The notes beneath the pieces were generated by a model. That model saw nothing but the letters and a program-made list of their open reading frames with translations, did not search any database and was not told the origin of the DNA. The translations under genes were made by a program, and so were the position numbers. A stretch of DNA of 64,000 bases from Biscogniauxia marginata (taxonomy: Eukaryota > Ascomycota > Sordariomycetes > Xylariales > Xylariaceae). Positions 45,101 through 58,500 of the stretch are shown here, one piece after another; the stretch's first letter is position 1; each line of letters begins with the position of its first letter. Where the stretch lies: contig MU404059.1 of NCBI GenBank assembly GCA_022695795.1, positions 434,001-498,000 on the forward strand. The letters are read 5' to 3'.

Positions 45101-48100
45101 GGGCGGTCCGAGGTTTTCACGCTACGGGCTGTATGTAAGTATTCTAGGGGGAATCAATAGCTGCCGAGTTACCTACATACCACCTCTGGCGAAAGCAAAT
45201 TAGCGGTGTTATGCAGGAGCCCCGTGCAGGCTTGGGTACTTTCTGAGCAGTGAATCAAAGCCACTAACAGCGACTTCTCCCTCTACCTACTGTCGAGCCG
45301 GGGCCCTCGGGGCTAGGATCTTAGTGGGGGTAGACAGCTGGTTAGTGGACTCTCTGCTTAGAAAGAGCTACGTGTACCTGTGAGGCCACCTTCTGCCCCT
45401 CTCAACGCTTCGATCACTAGGCGGTCTGAATGCACGATAGAGACTTAAGAGGTATGGTATGCTTGGTACGCGAGTTATTGCATCTACACCGCTCCCGTGC
45501 TTTATCCCTTCGTCTCTTCAAGTAGAGTCGACGAGCAACCTCCCTATGCCTTGGGCAGGTATGCTTAGTAGGGCTTTGTGGTGGAGAGCAGATAGACTTA
45601 TCTACCTTACCTCTAAGTCGGTATCTGGGTGCTAGGTCGGCAAGCCAGCGGATAGATGACGATGCATATGCCTTTTTCAGCAGACGTTTGCTGCTGGAAA
45701 TTGTGGAATTGCCGCCTGGTGTCGTACAGTATGTATCTTAGGTATGCAACGTACGTACTTCAAGCTAGCTGCCCCCTACATTTGGTACTTAAGTTACCTA
45801 CCTAGGCACCTATCATGTCCTCCGAGCGGGGGAGGCAACGGCGCTGCACTTTTTAGGTAGGTAGGCTTATTAAACTACTGCGTAGTAGATACCTTAGATC
45901 AACCAGTCAAGCCACATGAAGGGGAAAGAGGGGGAGGGGTTCAAAGCGAACCGCTGGAGGCATCAGGATAACAAAGAAGGCTGAGAGGTCATCAGCATAA
46001 TCCCATCGCGATGGCATGGCATGATCCTGTTACCCCGTGACCGCACATAAAAGGAGGAAAAAATATAAGAGATAGGGAATGGATCATGAAATTCCATCTC
46101 ACAAAAGCAGCGACACATCCCCAAGTAGGTCTAGTGTGTTTTATTTCCGTAGACATCCTATACTACGAGAAATTGAGGTGGACTGGCATTGACCCAAATG
46201 AACCCCCAGCCCCTCTTTTTGCAATGACAAGTACCTACTAGTACCTTCCATAGTGGTGGTACCTATTACTTCGTATGACTATCACGAGTAACCAGCTCCG
46301 GAGCGGTCGGCCACGCCTATTCTGAGGTCACACATAATAGGCATCTAACTCGTCGTGGCTAGTGTAAGTACCATGTGGGGTCGTCTGATAGGAACCGTCC
46401 GTCCACCCGTTGCCGTAGTGAGAGGAGACGACGGGAGACTCACTGTCTAACCCCCCTCTTATCAGAACCCTTGGCAATTCCATCTACTGGCATTCTTATT
46501 TGCTTCTAAACGTGTTTCGTTTCTCATCCTTTCTTTAGGCCCCTTCGATCTGTGTCGCATTGATTCAAAGGAGGGAGACCTCTGCTAGCTCTTAATCTTA
46601 TTCTCGTGTTTGGATTGTTGAATAGGTAGGTATGTTCTTCTTTAACCGCTGATGTCGTGAGATCCAAATATCTAGCCTTGGGATGTATGTACAGTAATGT
46701 AAGTATCACTGCCAATTCCTTACAGTTGCTTACAGGTTGCAGCAGCAAACGTGCTCAACCCGGCACTAAATTAGCGACAGGAAATACAACCGACTGGATA
46801 CTGTACATATGGACATGTTAAATTGACGAACACTCTTTCGGCTGACGTTCACCTGCATCATGCAAGAAAAATGGAGCCAGCTGCGATCCGAAGTGAGGCT
46901 GGTACTTCCAGAATGTCTTCCTGACGGGATCCCCTCACCCTTACCCCAAACTTCAATACTGCGGTGATAGCAATGCCGCAGAAATCATATTCACACTCAT
47001 GCCACCTATACCACCTCTCACAGCATCCTGCTTAGGAGAGCAGCTCAATCGACTAGGTGTCTATCGCGACCCCGAGAATGAGGCAACTCCACTTCAGCTT
47101 TGAGCAGAGGTGGCATTTGGCCATGCAGTATTCTAATCCTCTAGTGGTGACACGTTTGATACTGCCATCTTTACGATTCTAAATTTGGTCCCGTGATCTT
47201 CGAAACCCAATAGTTCCCAACCGGGTTCACTCTGGATCACAAGACCGTTCAACGTGCCCAAGTCGTAATGTCTATATCATCGGGTTTACTAACTCGAGCT
47301 ATGACAGCAAGCTGCCGTGGCCCGTGGCAATGAGAACGCAGTGAGGGGTAGGCAATTGGAGGCGGGGCACAACACGAGCGAAGTCGCGAGCCTTCAAGTG
47401 GGTTGGTTGAGTTTGGGTTATCTAACGAACCTCTATATTTTTGAGTGGAATGGCACATAATGATGCGAACAGACTCTACAAAGCCAATCGCAAAACTGCC
47501 GCCAGCTGCAGACTCAAGGTAGCGATCAAAAATCGTGCGCTCGAAATAGCATCAGAGCATGCCGTTAATAGTCGGTTGCGTCGAGTGCTTTACGCATCAT
47601 TTCAGCTCCTATAAGTTCAAGGATGTCTCGGCCATGTCAGCAATTGGGGTCCATCCGAAAAGGGGGCGAGACCATTTTCTAATAATCAACTTGGTAAGAA
47701 AAATTTTTCTCCCCGAGAATCTCATCTTCTGATATAACCTCGGGGAGACCCTAGCCCCAAGGATTCCTAGGTAAATTGCATTGGCATGCAAGCTGATGTC
47801 CTTGTAGATGACGGAGTAACTAGACTTTAAACCACCAATTCCCCTATAAGTCATTAATACCTACCTAGGTACATACATTCTTTGCATGCACTCCATGCTA
47901 CAACACGGGACGTCAAATCCGGTTTCCTAGAGGCCTTATAAGTGGAAACGCGGTCTAGTCTGAGGGGGATACTCCGGCTGTCCGGTATGTGGTGTAGCTC
48001 CTAGGCGGGTCCTAGTTTGTAATGGGCTGACTGACACGAGCTAGAACTTACTAGGGCGTGATCAATGTCAATACCAAACAGTACAGTGCACAGGAGTTGC

Positions 48101-48749
48101 TCTGTATGAGGATCATGGGCCGTTTTTTGACACATTTCCTTGAAGGCCATTAGCATCAGTGACCTATCATACTGTGTTTCATATAGCCTACCAACAGCCC
48201 CTAATTCTTTTTCGTTTTGTTTTTTCTCATTTATTTGTCTTTGATTCGTTTTGTTTTTCCTTCTTCTCGCAAGGAGGAGAAAAGAAAGATCGAGTTACGC
48301 CCTTGAAACTGGCGTGATTCCAGAACGAACAGGTCATGGGTTTATCCCCCCCTCTGTTGACCCCGTGGTCCTGGCAACTGGGAGATATCCTAGGAAGCGC
48401 GTGGGGTGCGATCATCTTTACCGCGTCCATCATGGTGATCCGGGACTCGAGTATTTAGTGCAGGAGTTTTGCCCCGCTCAGAGGTCAGACGTTCCCTTCA
48501 ATCGAACTCCAGAACGACGCAGCAGCAGATATCTCATGTGTAAAACATCGAAGACATCGTCATTTTTCATTTACTGCAGCCAACCAGCGATCTCCAGAGA
48601 GTTGCCAATGCTATAAATTGAAACCAGCACCTGGTGTCAAGTTGCGTTTGCTCAGACGAAGAGGCTTGTTCCTTATTATTCCGGACACGATGGAGACGAT
48701 TTCTTTTTAGCCTACGACGACTCTCAGGGTTTAAAAGAAACTCGAATGG
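45101..48749. other. Gene-poor spacer
   Basis: I find no supported gene. Short poly-pyrimidine and TAGGTAGG tracts and one ACCTACCTAGGTAC palindrome (about 47861-47874) occur. At 46966-47104 a plus-strand frame reads somewhat protein-like (QYCGDSNAAEIIFTLMPPIP) but has no start or splice partner. Confidence 0.35.
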
Positions 48750-49214
48750 TCAGAACCCAGAAGAGCGAGGTTCCGGGGTCGCGGGACGCTTCCGGGTGGA
48801 CTCCACGTGCGCTAGAACATTTCTTGAGTATTGACTATGCCGGATTCGATTTTGATAATATCCGCTTGGGATGTCGCGAGTTGTCTCGTCGTCCGGCCAG
48901 GGCAATTTGAGGCCCAGGCGGCCCAGGCCCAAAAATCCTATAACATATCTGCGAGCTGTTCGCATTGCATGTAAGAGGGGCTTGAGGGGCACCACATACC
49001 GTCCGATATCAGGAGAGGCCGGGGCCAAGAATGCCCCTTCATAGAATCGATATCGTGTAACAAATCCCCCGAGGCGAACGATCTCCTTAAAACTCTGGTA
49101 CTGTGTAGGGTACAGTTTCTTATTGGCGTCTAGACCAACGTCCCAGACCTTTGGGAACAGCCGACAATCAGGGTTTTGACGCCATTTTGTCTTCCCATCT
49201 GCTAGCGTCTGCAT
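48750..49214 (-). CDS. Orphan hypothetical ORF
   Basis: A minus-strand ATG at 49214 opens 154 residues (MQTLADGKTKWRQNPDCRLF and on) with mixed composition and no long low-complexity run: KEIVRLGGFVTRYRFYEGAF, then FLGLGRLGLKLPWPDDE. It is the longest ATG-started frame in an 11-kb gene-poor region. I recognise no domain, signal or membrane helix, and see no neighbouring exon. It could be a small lineage-specific gene or a relic. Confidence 0.3.
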   Translation of the reverse strand: MQTLADGKTKWRQNPDCRLFPKVWDVGLDANKKLYPTQYQSFKEIVRLGGFVTRYRFYEGAFLAPASPDIGRYVVPLKPLLHAMRTARRYVIGFLGLGRLGLKLPWPDDETTRDIPSGYYQNRIRHSQYSRNVLAHVESTRKRPATPEPRSSGF

Positions 49215-52200
49215 AGCTCTGGGTGGTCATTTGGATTTGTCTCCCCTGACGATCTCCAATTCTCCATTTCGTATGAGCTGCATTCGCTGGCTGCCACGGA
49301 ACAACAACGTCCTTCGAACTTCACGCATCAGATGTCGTTCCGACTACTATTCCTGGCATTGGTGGTGATTGACCCCTCGTTTCTACACGGAGGGGACAGA
49401 AAAAAAAAAACTGCAAGCCATGACCGACAGGGGGCGCTAGGGCAAGTCAGGGACAAGACCGTGGGCATTTCGACATCTTGCATGCTTTTCGCAATGGAGA
49501 CGGGTCCATAGTTGACCGCTCTCTAACCTCGTGCATGTTCGGTTTTCCATTGGCCGGATTGGGCTATTGAAGATGCTGACGACACTTACAAGATGGGTTC
49601 TTTCTCCTAGTAAGCATCCGCTCACATCTTCGTTGGGGCCCCTTACCGCCTTATGTTATGCACGGTACATACGCGAATACCGCTCTTCTCACCGCCGATT
49701 CCTGACCGCACCGGGAGCGCAAGGCGCGGAAAACTTCAGCTGCGGGAGCTACTCTTAGCTGACAGCGGACGCAGCGGGCCGGCCGCAATGGGTCTTCCGT
49801 CGTCACTCGTGACCTCTGACTTGTCCTGCCATAGTCATCGACTCTGGCGACGGCACGGCCAAGAATATTGACACATCTTCGTTGACTTCTCTAGCAACGT
49901 CATATGTCGTGGAGATGGGATGAACGAGGTTGCGGTGGAAGAAGCACCACGGTAGCGGGTCGCATACATACGTGGTGCAGACAGATCCTCTTGCCTCGAC
50001 GAGTCGGTCTGTTTGTCTGTCGGCCGGAGATGTCCAACTACCTGGGCAACTGATGATCAGCGATAAAAGAGCATAGAGCAACCGCTCTGGGCCGAGCGAA
50101 TAGACAAGTGCCTTCCGCGATTGGAATATCAGATAGATCCGGACCGGCGAAGGTGGCCCCGACTAGGCTGGTCCGGTAGATATGATTTATATCATTGATG
50201 CTTCATAAAGATGATTACAATGGTGCTAGTTCCACGGATTACCTATCTATGCTACCTCGATTCTAACCGTGTCAAGTTCCCAGCCGAAGCTTATAGGGTC
50301 GTCTAAGACTATAGCCACCACATGCTTCATTCCATGTAGCCTCGGGGCGTATCTTCCAGCTCGTCTCTTGGAGGTTGGGCTACGCAACCGGGCTGCCGGG
50401 GGAACAGATCAGACTTGGGATGAACAAGGCATCAAACCCGATGCTGCAGTATGCATGCAGGAAGGCTACGCCGCCCACAACTTGCCACATGTCCGAACAG
50501 GTTTTGTTTCACAGGACTGCATTGTAAGAGTAGCGGCCGGCGGCCGAAGGAATATGAATGATGATGCAGTGCGTGTTGGAATACACGTACCAATCACCTT
50601 CTTCCTAAGTTGTCGGATGGCGAGAGTGAGACACTTCTTCGTGAGCAGTTAAGGGGAGCTGAGCCGCGAGAAGCTCGTATTGGTTTCCGCCATGTGTACC
50701 CAATACCACCGGTATAGTTGAGCGGGAGACTGAAGTAGTTTACGATGAGGTGGGAAAAAAAGTCTTTTCACATTTCATATTCGAGATGGCATGCGAAGAG
50801 CGATAGCAAACGAAACTGGCTTCAACGAGAAAGGCCAGGTGCCAAAAGCCCCCATTCCCACGCACTTCCGTGAATGATGCCTTGTTGGGGGGTGGGGGTT
50901 CTGACGCTTGATACAGCAGCTCATGCAGGGCGATACAAGTCATACGTACAGCAGCCATGTGTTCCCCGACTTTATCTCGCCTTTTATCACTCGTGGCCTG
51001 CCGCGGCCAGCTGCTGCAGCTCCCAGGCACATGGAACTGTTACGGGGTATCTATATAGAGCCAGCCAATCGAGACGAAACGACGTCTCTCAATGTGGAAG
51101 GTCGACAGACACACGGGCAGCAACTACTCCCCGCTTCCCTCGGCGGATGACATATGTACCTAAGATATGACGGAAAGCAGGTTCCGGACAGAGCAAAGGC
51201 TATCCTATCTACCTACCCGTTTCTCGCGTAGCCAATACATAACGTGCGTGCTAGCTAGAGTTTCGCAATCCGATTATCTGGGCAATGTATACCAGAGCAC
51301 TGCGAGTGTGGGTAAAGATACCTACCCGAGGTAGAAGGCTACTACCGGTACCTAGTATGTGAATCTTAACAGAGTAATCACCGCTCGTTCGGTCTAGCCG
51401 GCGAAGCGAGTGACCAAAGCGGCCAGCTACGCGAGTTGAGAGTCGGACCTTGGCGGTGAATTGAAACGGCGACCGCGGCAATTCCCTTGCATGATCCAAA
51501 CTACTCTCTGTTATTATGTATGTATGTATGTTGGTTATTTCGAACTAGACCGTTGCATCGTCTTATCTAGAACATTTCTAGATCGAGCTAGATTCGCCCA
51601 CACACAGAGCACAAAGGGAACCCCCATACCGGTGAAGATAGCCTCCTCCTTAGCGAAAGAGAAACGGCACCAGCAGTCGGTTAGTTTAAATTCGGCCATC
51701 GATACTCGAATTTCACTTCTTTTACTTGGTTTTCACGCACAATTCCCAAGCAGGGGAAAGGGAAAAGGCCCGTAAAAAAAAAAAAAAAAAAGAAGAAAAA
51801 AAAGATAGAGTGTCACTACATACCGCGCTATCATATATCAATGCGTACGGAGTAACCTGTATTCGGCGTATCCAACGCCGGGGTTGTAATGAATATGTCC
51901 TGCTAATCGGGTTCACAGAAGATACCTGGTACGCAGAGCCTGCATGCTCGGGATATTTTCGGAACGACGAAGACTAGAAGGCTTGCGCTCGGACTGGTTT
52001 AAGGGTTGACTGACGAGTTACCAGGGACTAGGTAGTAGTAAGTAGGTAGGTAGTGTTAGTCCCCTGCTCGGAGATGCTCTACTTTGTTCATCTTAGCAGA
52101 CTTAGTAGACCGAGTAATCGAACGATATGGGTGACGGATCCCTGGAGATATAATTCAACGAGTTTATATATATGTGTATCACGGAGCTGGCCGCGGCGCG

Positions 52201-54815
52201 GTAGCTTAGTTACATACGCATCATATTGCAGATTATGTGTACAAATGGATCGTATAATATGTACCTAATGTTGAGGTGGTTGGTTTTAACTGCATCTGTA
52301 CACCATGGCCTAGTTGACTTCGCAGGGACGGGGGGCAGAAGGGGAAGACAGGGGGAGAGGCAGAAGTAGAGCAGAAAAGGGGATTTTTACGGCTTCTCAT
52401 TTTCTTCCATGCAGCTTCGAAATATTCCGAAGGGCATCAGTGGCGCTCCCGCGGTCTTTGACGTGAATGCTTGAGGGGATTTTGATGATGATCACCTATC
52501 GGAGAGGACGAAAAGGGCAATGCTTAGCCCGCATAATAACTTCTCGCCAGCCTGGTTTAATCTTGCCAAGGTGACGACCACAAAAGCCTCGGTCTTTAAG
52601 CAAAAATTACATTGTACGGAATATAGCTGCGCATCACCCAACAGACACCGCCGAAGTCTTCCCGTGTGTATGTGGGAATTGTTCACCGAGAGCTCCCGCA
52701 GATAGCTTACCTTCCTGGTGACCAGCACCTTTTCGATCTCAAGCAATAGGCAACAAGGTGAACAGGTAAGTACAAGCTTGAAGAGAAGGTGCCCGCATGA
52801 CGCGACGTGCAAAGATCGCGCTTCGTCAGAACAAGTTTTTCCGAAAGAGCGATAGGATAATAGGACGGCTGGGGGCTCGCTGGCCCAGTTCCAGTCCAAG
52901 ATGCATCGCGGTTCAGATTGAGCCGCTCAAATTCCTTGCGTGCCATTCCGCACTTTTGGCAATCTCTTGTCAAGACAGCCGGTATGACAGAGTAGTACCC
53001 CGTGTCGCAATACTTAACAGCATAGCTAGGTATATGTACAGTGCAGCCTATCAGAAACGGTGCCCTCTTATATAGAAGTGCAACTAGGCTATAGATGGAT
53101 GATTGGAGAGTCGATCAGGAACAATATATGGCCATTCTCGGTAGGAGACTAAAGCTTGTGAAGATACATTGGAGCCGGCTGGATTAGCGGTTGTCAAGAA
53201 ACGTTAGCCTGACTATGTAGGAGGTTTTAGATGTGACAACTACCGTCTTCTCCTCACGAGATCGATCATCTCCTATCTGAACCCCTTGAAAGTTGACACC
53301 CGTCGATATTTGCACTAGTACATGTACGTACTGGTCGATATCAGAAGCAGGAGAAGTAGGTAGGTAACGCGAGAGATCGTATCAGTGGGTGCTCTCGAAA
53401 AAGAAAAGCCGCTAGATAAAGTAGTGGGCGATGTTGGTGATACATGGCCTTGCCGCAGTGATTGGCTCCTATGAGGTTGAGCGAAGCAGCCTCACGAATC
53501 TTTTCGGTACGAGACAAGTCCACTCCTCATTTCTGAGGGCTCGTCCGAATTAATCGTCCAGTACCTGTCCGTTGGGGCCTTCGCATCATTGGTTGTCGGC
53601 TTTGGTTGCAATACCCAGAGCTCTGTTATTACAAGGCTTGGCTCTTGACTGACGATCCCCGTTTAAAACTCTCAGAGTCAGGACGCCAAAAGCAAGCAAT
53701 TCGTTGTTTGCACGATTCCTTTCTTGAAAGCGACATCCGAGCAGGGGAGCCAACCACACAGAGTGTCTCGAAGTGCCGCGACATCCTACATTGATTCAAC
53801 TGCAGGGTCCGGATATGACTTTCAAGAACTGCTGCCCCGCTTGATGCTTGACCTTGACCCTTGGGGGCCATTGACGAGCACTGCAGTCTTGCCTGCTTTT
53901 GCTTGACTCGACACATGCCCGTAAATGCACGCACCTCCACCCGCCCACACACCAGTTAGCGGCAGTACTAAGCGCCTTCGTTGTATAATGTATATATAGG
54001 TGGATGGATGGACGGAGAAGCTGATTGCTAACGCTAACAGACAACTTCGTTACGAAAGGTGACGACTTGGATGCTGTCGATATGTAAATGCCCCATATAG
54101 TCTTGAAAATATATATATAACTAAAGGTAGGTAAGTTGCAGAATGAGTGAGTTACGAGAATAAGGGAGGCCACTGAGAGGACGACTTATTAGAAGAGGGG
54201 TATAGCTGGAGAGCCCGCACAGACTTCGTGTACCTATAGGTATCTACCTAGGTATTGTACATAACAAGTAAAGTCTCCCCTTGCTAGAGATAATCGGGGA
54301 GAGGCCAACGGGCAACAGATCCCTAAAAGTTAGGTAGGTACATAGCCTACAGTACACTACCTAGTAACTTACAGGTACTTGCACGTCTGTCTACCAGACC
54401 ACGACCAACAGTTGAAGGTACATTAAGTACCTAAGGTATTAATTATACATATCTTACGTATGCCTTAACTAACCTGCAAGGAGCCAACAAAGAAAAAGGA
54501 AAACAAAAGAAAAGGAAAGAAAAGAAATCAACTAAATGCGAACAAACAGACGAACAAACAGAAACTACATGAAAAACTAAGAAGGGGAAGGAATTCCGCT
54601 GCGTCGGTCGCGAGCCTTTTCTATTTTGGGGGCTCTAAATCCCATGGTGTGTGTACCTGTAACGCTAGGTACATGTACCTAGGTATGTAGGCTGCGTGGT
54701 TCGACGTTACCTAACCGATTCCATGTCTATAATTACCTACCAACCGTCAGCTATTATTATCCATTTACAGATAGGAGGTACGAAATACCTACCTAGGCTA
54801 ACCTTAACACCCTAT
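49215..54815. other. Gene-poor spacer
   Basis: No supported gene over 5.6 kb. Features are an A-run of about 18 at 51774-51792, several TAGGTAGG tracts and scattered CCTAGG palindromes. The short frames have composition like random DNA. Confidence 0.35.
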
Positions 54816-54867
54816 CTACATGTACTGCCCACATGTACTGCCTACATGTACTGCCTACATGTACTGC
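54816..54867 (+). repeat. Tandem repeat, 4 copies of 13 bp
   Basis: Four head-to-tail copies of CTACATGTACTGC (the second starts CC instead of CT) lie about 650 bp upstream of the RasGEF start codon. Each unit contains the palindrome ACATGT. The array is followed by a polypyrimidine stretch ending in CAG (about 54882-54900) that resembles a splice acceptor, so it may lie in the promoter or in a 5' untranslated intron. Confidence 0.85.
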
Positions 54868-55520
54868 CTACTGGGGGCCCTTTTTTTTTCTTTTCTTCAG
54901 CCAAGAGTGCGCCTGGGCCCGGGCGACCAACCCCGACCAGCCCTCCCCCCAGTCGACGAATTGCACTCCTTACCTCACCTTTCCTACCCGCTCATTGAGG
55001 CGAACTCTTCAACCATTCACATCGTCTTGAGCGACAACTCGACCTTGTCGAACCCCCCTAGCGTCTTTGATCAGAGCTTGATAGAGGAGTAATTGTTGGA
55101 ACACATTGGGGATCCTTTCTCGGAAAGCAGAGAATTAGAAGTTACACGCGCTGGATATCTTGGGCTGGCTCAATTCGATTGACTGACTCTACTTTTTCTT
55201 GTTCCCCCCAACGCGCGTCTATCCTCCTTTATTGGCGGCCTCGACGATAACTCCTCCTGTCGGCACCGCGTCCCCGGATAGAATACCTAGTCCACCCCTT
55301 TTGATCGCTTCTTCTTGCCGGCCTTCGAGACAAGTTTCCCGACTGCACCGGTTCCGACGACTTGCTTCTGCCCGAGGCTGACGGTCTGCTTTTGACTTCT
55401 TGGTCCATATTCGTGTGTCCGGCTTGACTTGAGTGTTGGGTTTTGTGCTTGGTTCGGACTATGATTTGATACCACTCGTTTCGTTTCCATCTTGCTCAGT
55501 TTGACGTATCCAACCTCACC
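54868..55520 (+). promoter_or_regulatory. Probable 5' leader of the RasGEF gene
   Basis: The stretch is pyrimidine-rich with several upstream ATGs and ends in CCTCACCATGCTC, a good fungal start context. It begins with a strong polypyrimidine-CAG acceptor-like sequence. It most likely contains the transcription start and leader, possibly with an untranslated intron. Confidence 0.4.
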
Positions 55521-58500
55521 ATGCTCATGACACAGTCCCCAGTACCCGCACTGGTGACTGCACAAAACGGAAACACGTACAATTCGCGCAACCGATCCCG
55601 CTCCAACACCTACGACAACAATCCCGATTCTGCTATTGAACTGTCCAACTCGGCGTCGCTGGACCGCTCCGGCGGTGGAGACTACCAGAAATATAACTTC
55701 ACCATGAACGGCCTAATAGGCGCCACGCCCGCAGGCAACCTGTACGTACGAGCTCTGTATGACTATGATGCCGACGACCGCACGAGTCTCAGTTTCCACG
55801 AGGGCGATGTCATCCAAGTAATCACGCAGCTGGAGAGTGGGTGGTGGGATGGCGTAATCAACGGAGTTCGCGGTTGGTTTCCAAGTAACTATTGCCAGAT
55901 CATCACGAGTCCCGACGAGCTCCCCGAAATGGCGCAGAATGGCGACGGAGACAATGGAGACGACGAGGTGGAGGATGGCGTACTGTACGAGGAGGAAGAT
56001 TTCGATGACGAACTCGAGTCTGACCAGGATGAGCTCCACGGTCTACCTCTGGAGGGGACGCGTGCTTCCGGGAGCTCTGGCGGTGCGGATTTCTGGATTC
56101 CACAAGCGACGCCTGACGGCAGATTGTTCTATTACAACACTATGACCGGAGAGAGCAGCATGGAACTACCGCTCGAGTCGCCCACCTCCATCAACGAGAG
56201 CGGGCCCCGCGACAGGATGAACATAAACATCCCGGAAAGAACACGACCACCGCCCGAGTTGATGGCTAGGGGTCTGATGCAGGATGAAGATGAGGACTCG
56301 GAAGCCACGTCGGCTTCAGAGCTTGAGAACGAATCATCAATGATGGGTTCGATCAGTTCACTGGTAAGTGCCGTCACTCTTAAGCGAACGTGTCACGACT
56401 TTTTGTTCACCGTTTCACCTAGCCTCCACGACAGCGTCGCGCTTACGGCAGCGTTGGAGTCTCCCCTTCTCCCTCTATGGACTCTATGAATGGGATTTCG
56501 CCTGGGACGAGATCTCGAGCCGACACTAGCAACTTCCTCACCGCCAACCTTCCAATGTCAGCAGGCCCGAGTTCAACGCCGATGCTGGCATCCGCCACAT
56601 CCTTCACTGGAACTGGCTTCAACCTCCCCCAAGCCGCAACCATCCCCCGCTCTTTCTTTGACGATGGTACTACCCAGCCATTGACGTGGAACACACTCGT
56701 GGCAAATATGAAGAAGGCAATCGATAGATACCGTGATGCTATAACGCATAGCTATAGGTCAGAGTACGTGAGCCGCGCCGAGGATATTTCGGACCATCTT
56801 CGACTCCTTCTCGCCGCTGGTTCGGGTACTACCGACAACCACTCTGGCCAGCCGTCAATCATATCTACCAACAAAGCTCTTTACCCGCACTTCCGTGATA
56901 TGATGTCCAAGTTCTCCAAACTCGTCATTTCCTCCCATATTGCAGCAGCCGACTGGCCAAATGCAGAGTCCGTCCAGAAATGCATGCAGGAAGCCGATGG
57001 GGTCCTTCTAGGAGTGTTCAGCTTTGTTGAGGTCGCGAGACAGCAGAGAGGAGAAGAAATTCCGCGCCTATTCCCTGGTTTTGTTATCGGAAGTACGACA
57101 GGGGGAAGCTGGCAAAACAATGGACTAGGGCCCCGCGACCCGATCATGTCAAACTTCCTAGACGACGAAGAAGGGACTTTGGAACCATCGGCGCTTCTCG
57201 ATGGCAAACTCCTAGAGAGACTCGACGAATACAAGAGGATGTTGGTCTCCAGCATCAGGGAACTGGAGAAAAGTCTCGGTTACGCGGAGAAGATTGTGAC
57301 ACCATTCAGGCACGAGCTCATCGCAAATAACGTGTGCAGTGCTGGCAGCAAAGTTATGGAGATGTTCAAATCTTGGATTGCCATGATCGAGTCTATTGAC
57401 CTCTCGTTGTTGGAAAATACCTTCCAGACGCCCCAGCTGACCGACTTCGGCACCAATAAACAAAGCCTGTACGATAATATATCCGACCTTATACTTGGAT
57501 GTCAAGCTGTTGCTGGTCCTCTGGGTGATGAATGGGCCGAGGTACGCGGGGAGTCATTGGAGGCCCGACTGGAGTACGTGAGACAATGTGCACGAGCCCT
57601 CGAGACGAACTCTTCGCATATCGGCTTCTCCCTGCAGCTCCTGTCCGAACAGGTACAGATAAACTTACAACAGCATATGGATACTCGAAGGCGTGAGGAT
57701 AGCTTCTCTACACGAGACCATCTCGGGAGAGGGCAGTCGCTGCCGTATAACTCACTGCACGGCCGTACCGAATCCCTCAATCTCAGTATTAGGCCACCGC
57801 TCTTGACTGCACAGTCCTTTACCGAAGGGGAAACCACACCTAATAATTATAGGAAGGGCGACTTATCAAAAGTTAGGAAGATTTTGGGAGACGACCCTAC
57901 ACCTCAAGGTGCTATCCAACAAGTTGAGGAAACACCACCATTCCTACGGCTTGACCTCGAGCACGATTTATCTTGGGATTTCAAGACGTCGCCGCCAGCG
58001 GTCAAGGGTGGATCATTACTGGCCCTAGTAGAACAACTCACGAGACACGACAAATTGGATTCTAGCTTCAACAACACCTTCCTTCTTACTTACCGATCTT
58101 TTACTACAGCCCGAGAGCTATTTGAGCTTCTCGTGAAGCGTTTCAATATCCAGCCACCAGAGGGACTCAACAATTCCGACTACGACAGATGGAAAGACCA
58201 AAAACAGAAGCCGATCAGATTCCGAGTGGTCAATATTCTCAAGAGTTGGTTTGATAACTTCTGGATGGAGGAGCCAAGCGAGGAATCCAAGCAACTAATA
58301 CGTGATGTATATGCTTTCACTAAGGATACCGTCAAATCTACGAAAACGCCCGGCTCGGCGCCTCTCATGGCAGTTTTGGATCAACGACTGGGCGGCAAAG
58401 AGATTTCTTCCAAACGCCTGATTCAGACGTTTGCAAACAATGTTCCGCCGCCAATCATGCCGAGGAACATGAAGAAACTCAAATTCCTCGATATTGACGT

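Noticed and set aside
50269..50652. 127-residue plus-strand frame
   Set aside because: Non-ATG start and composition like random intergenic DNA.
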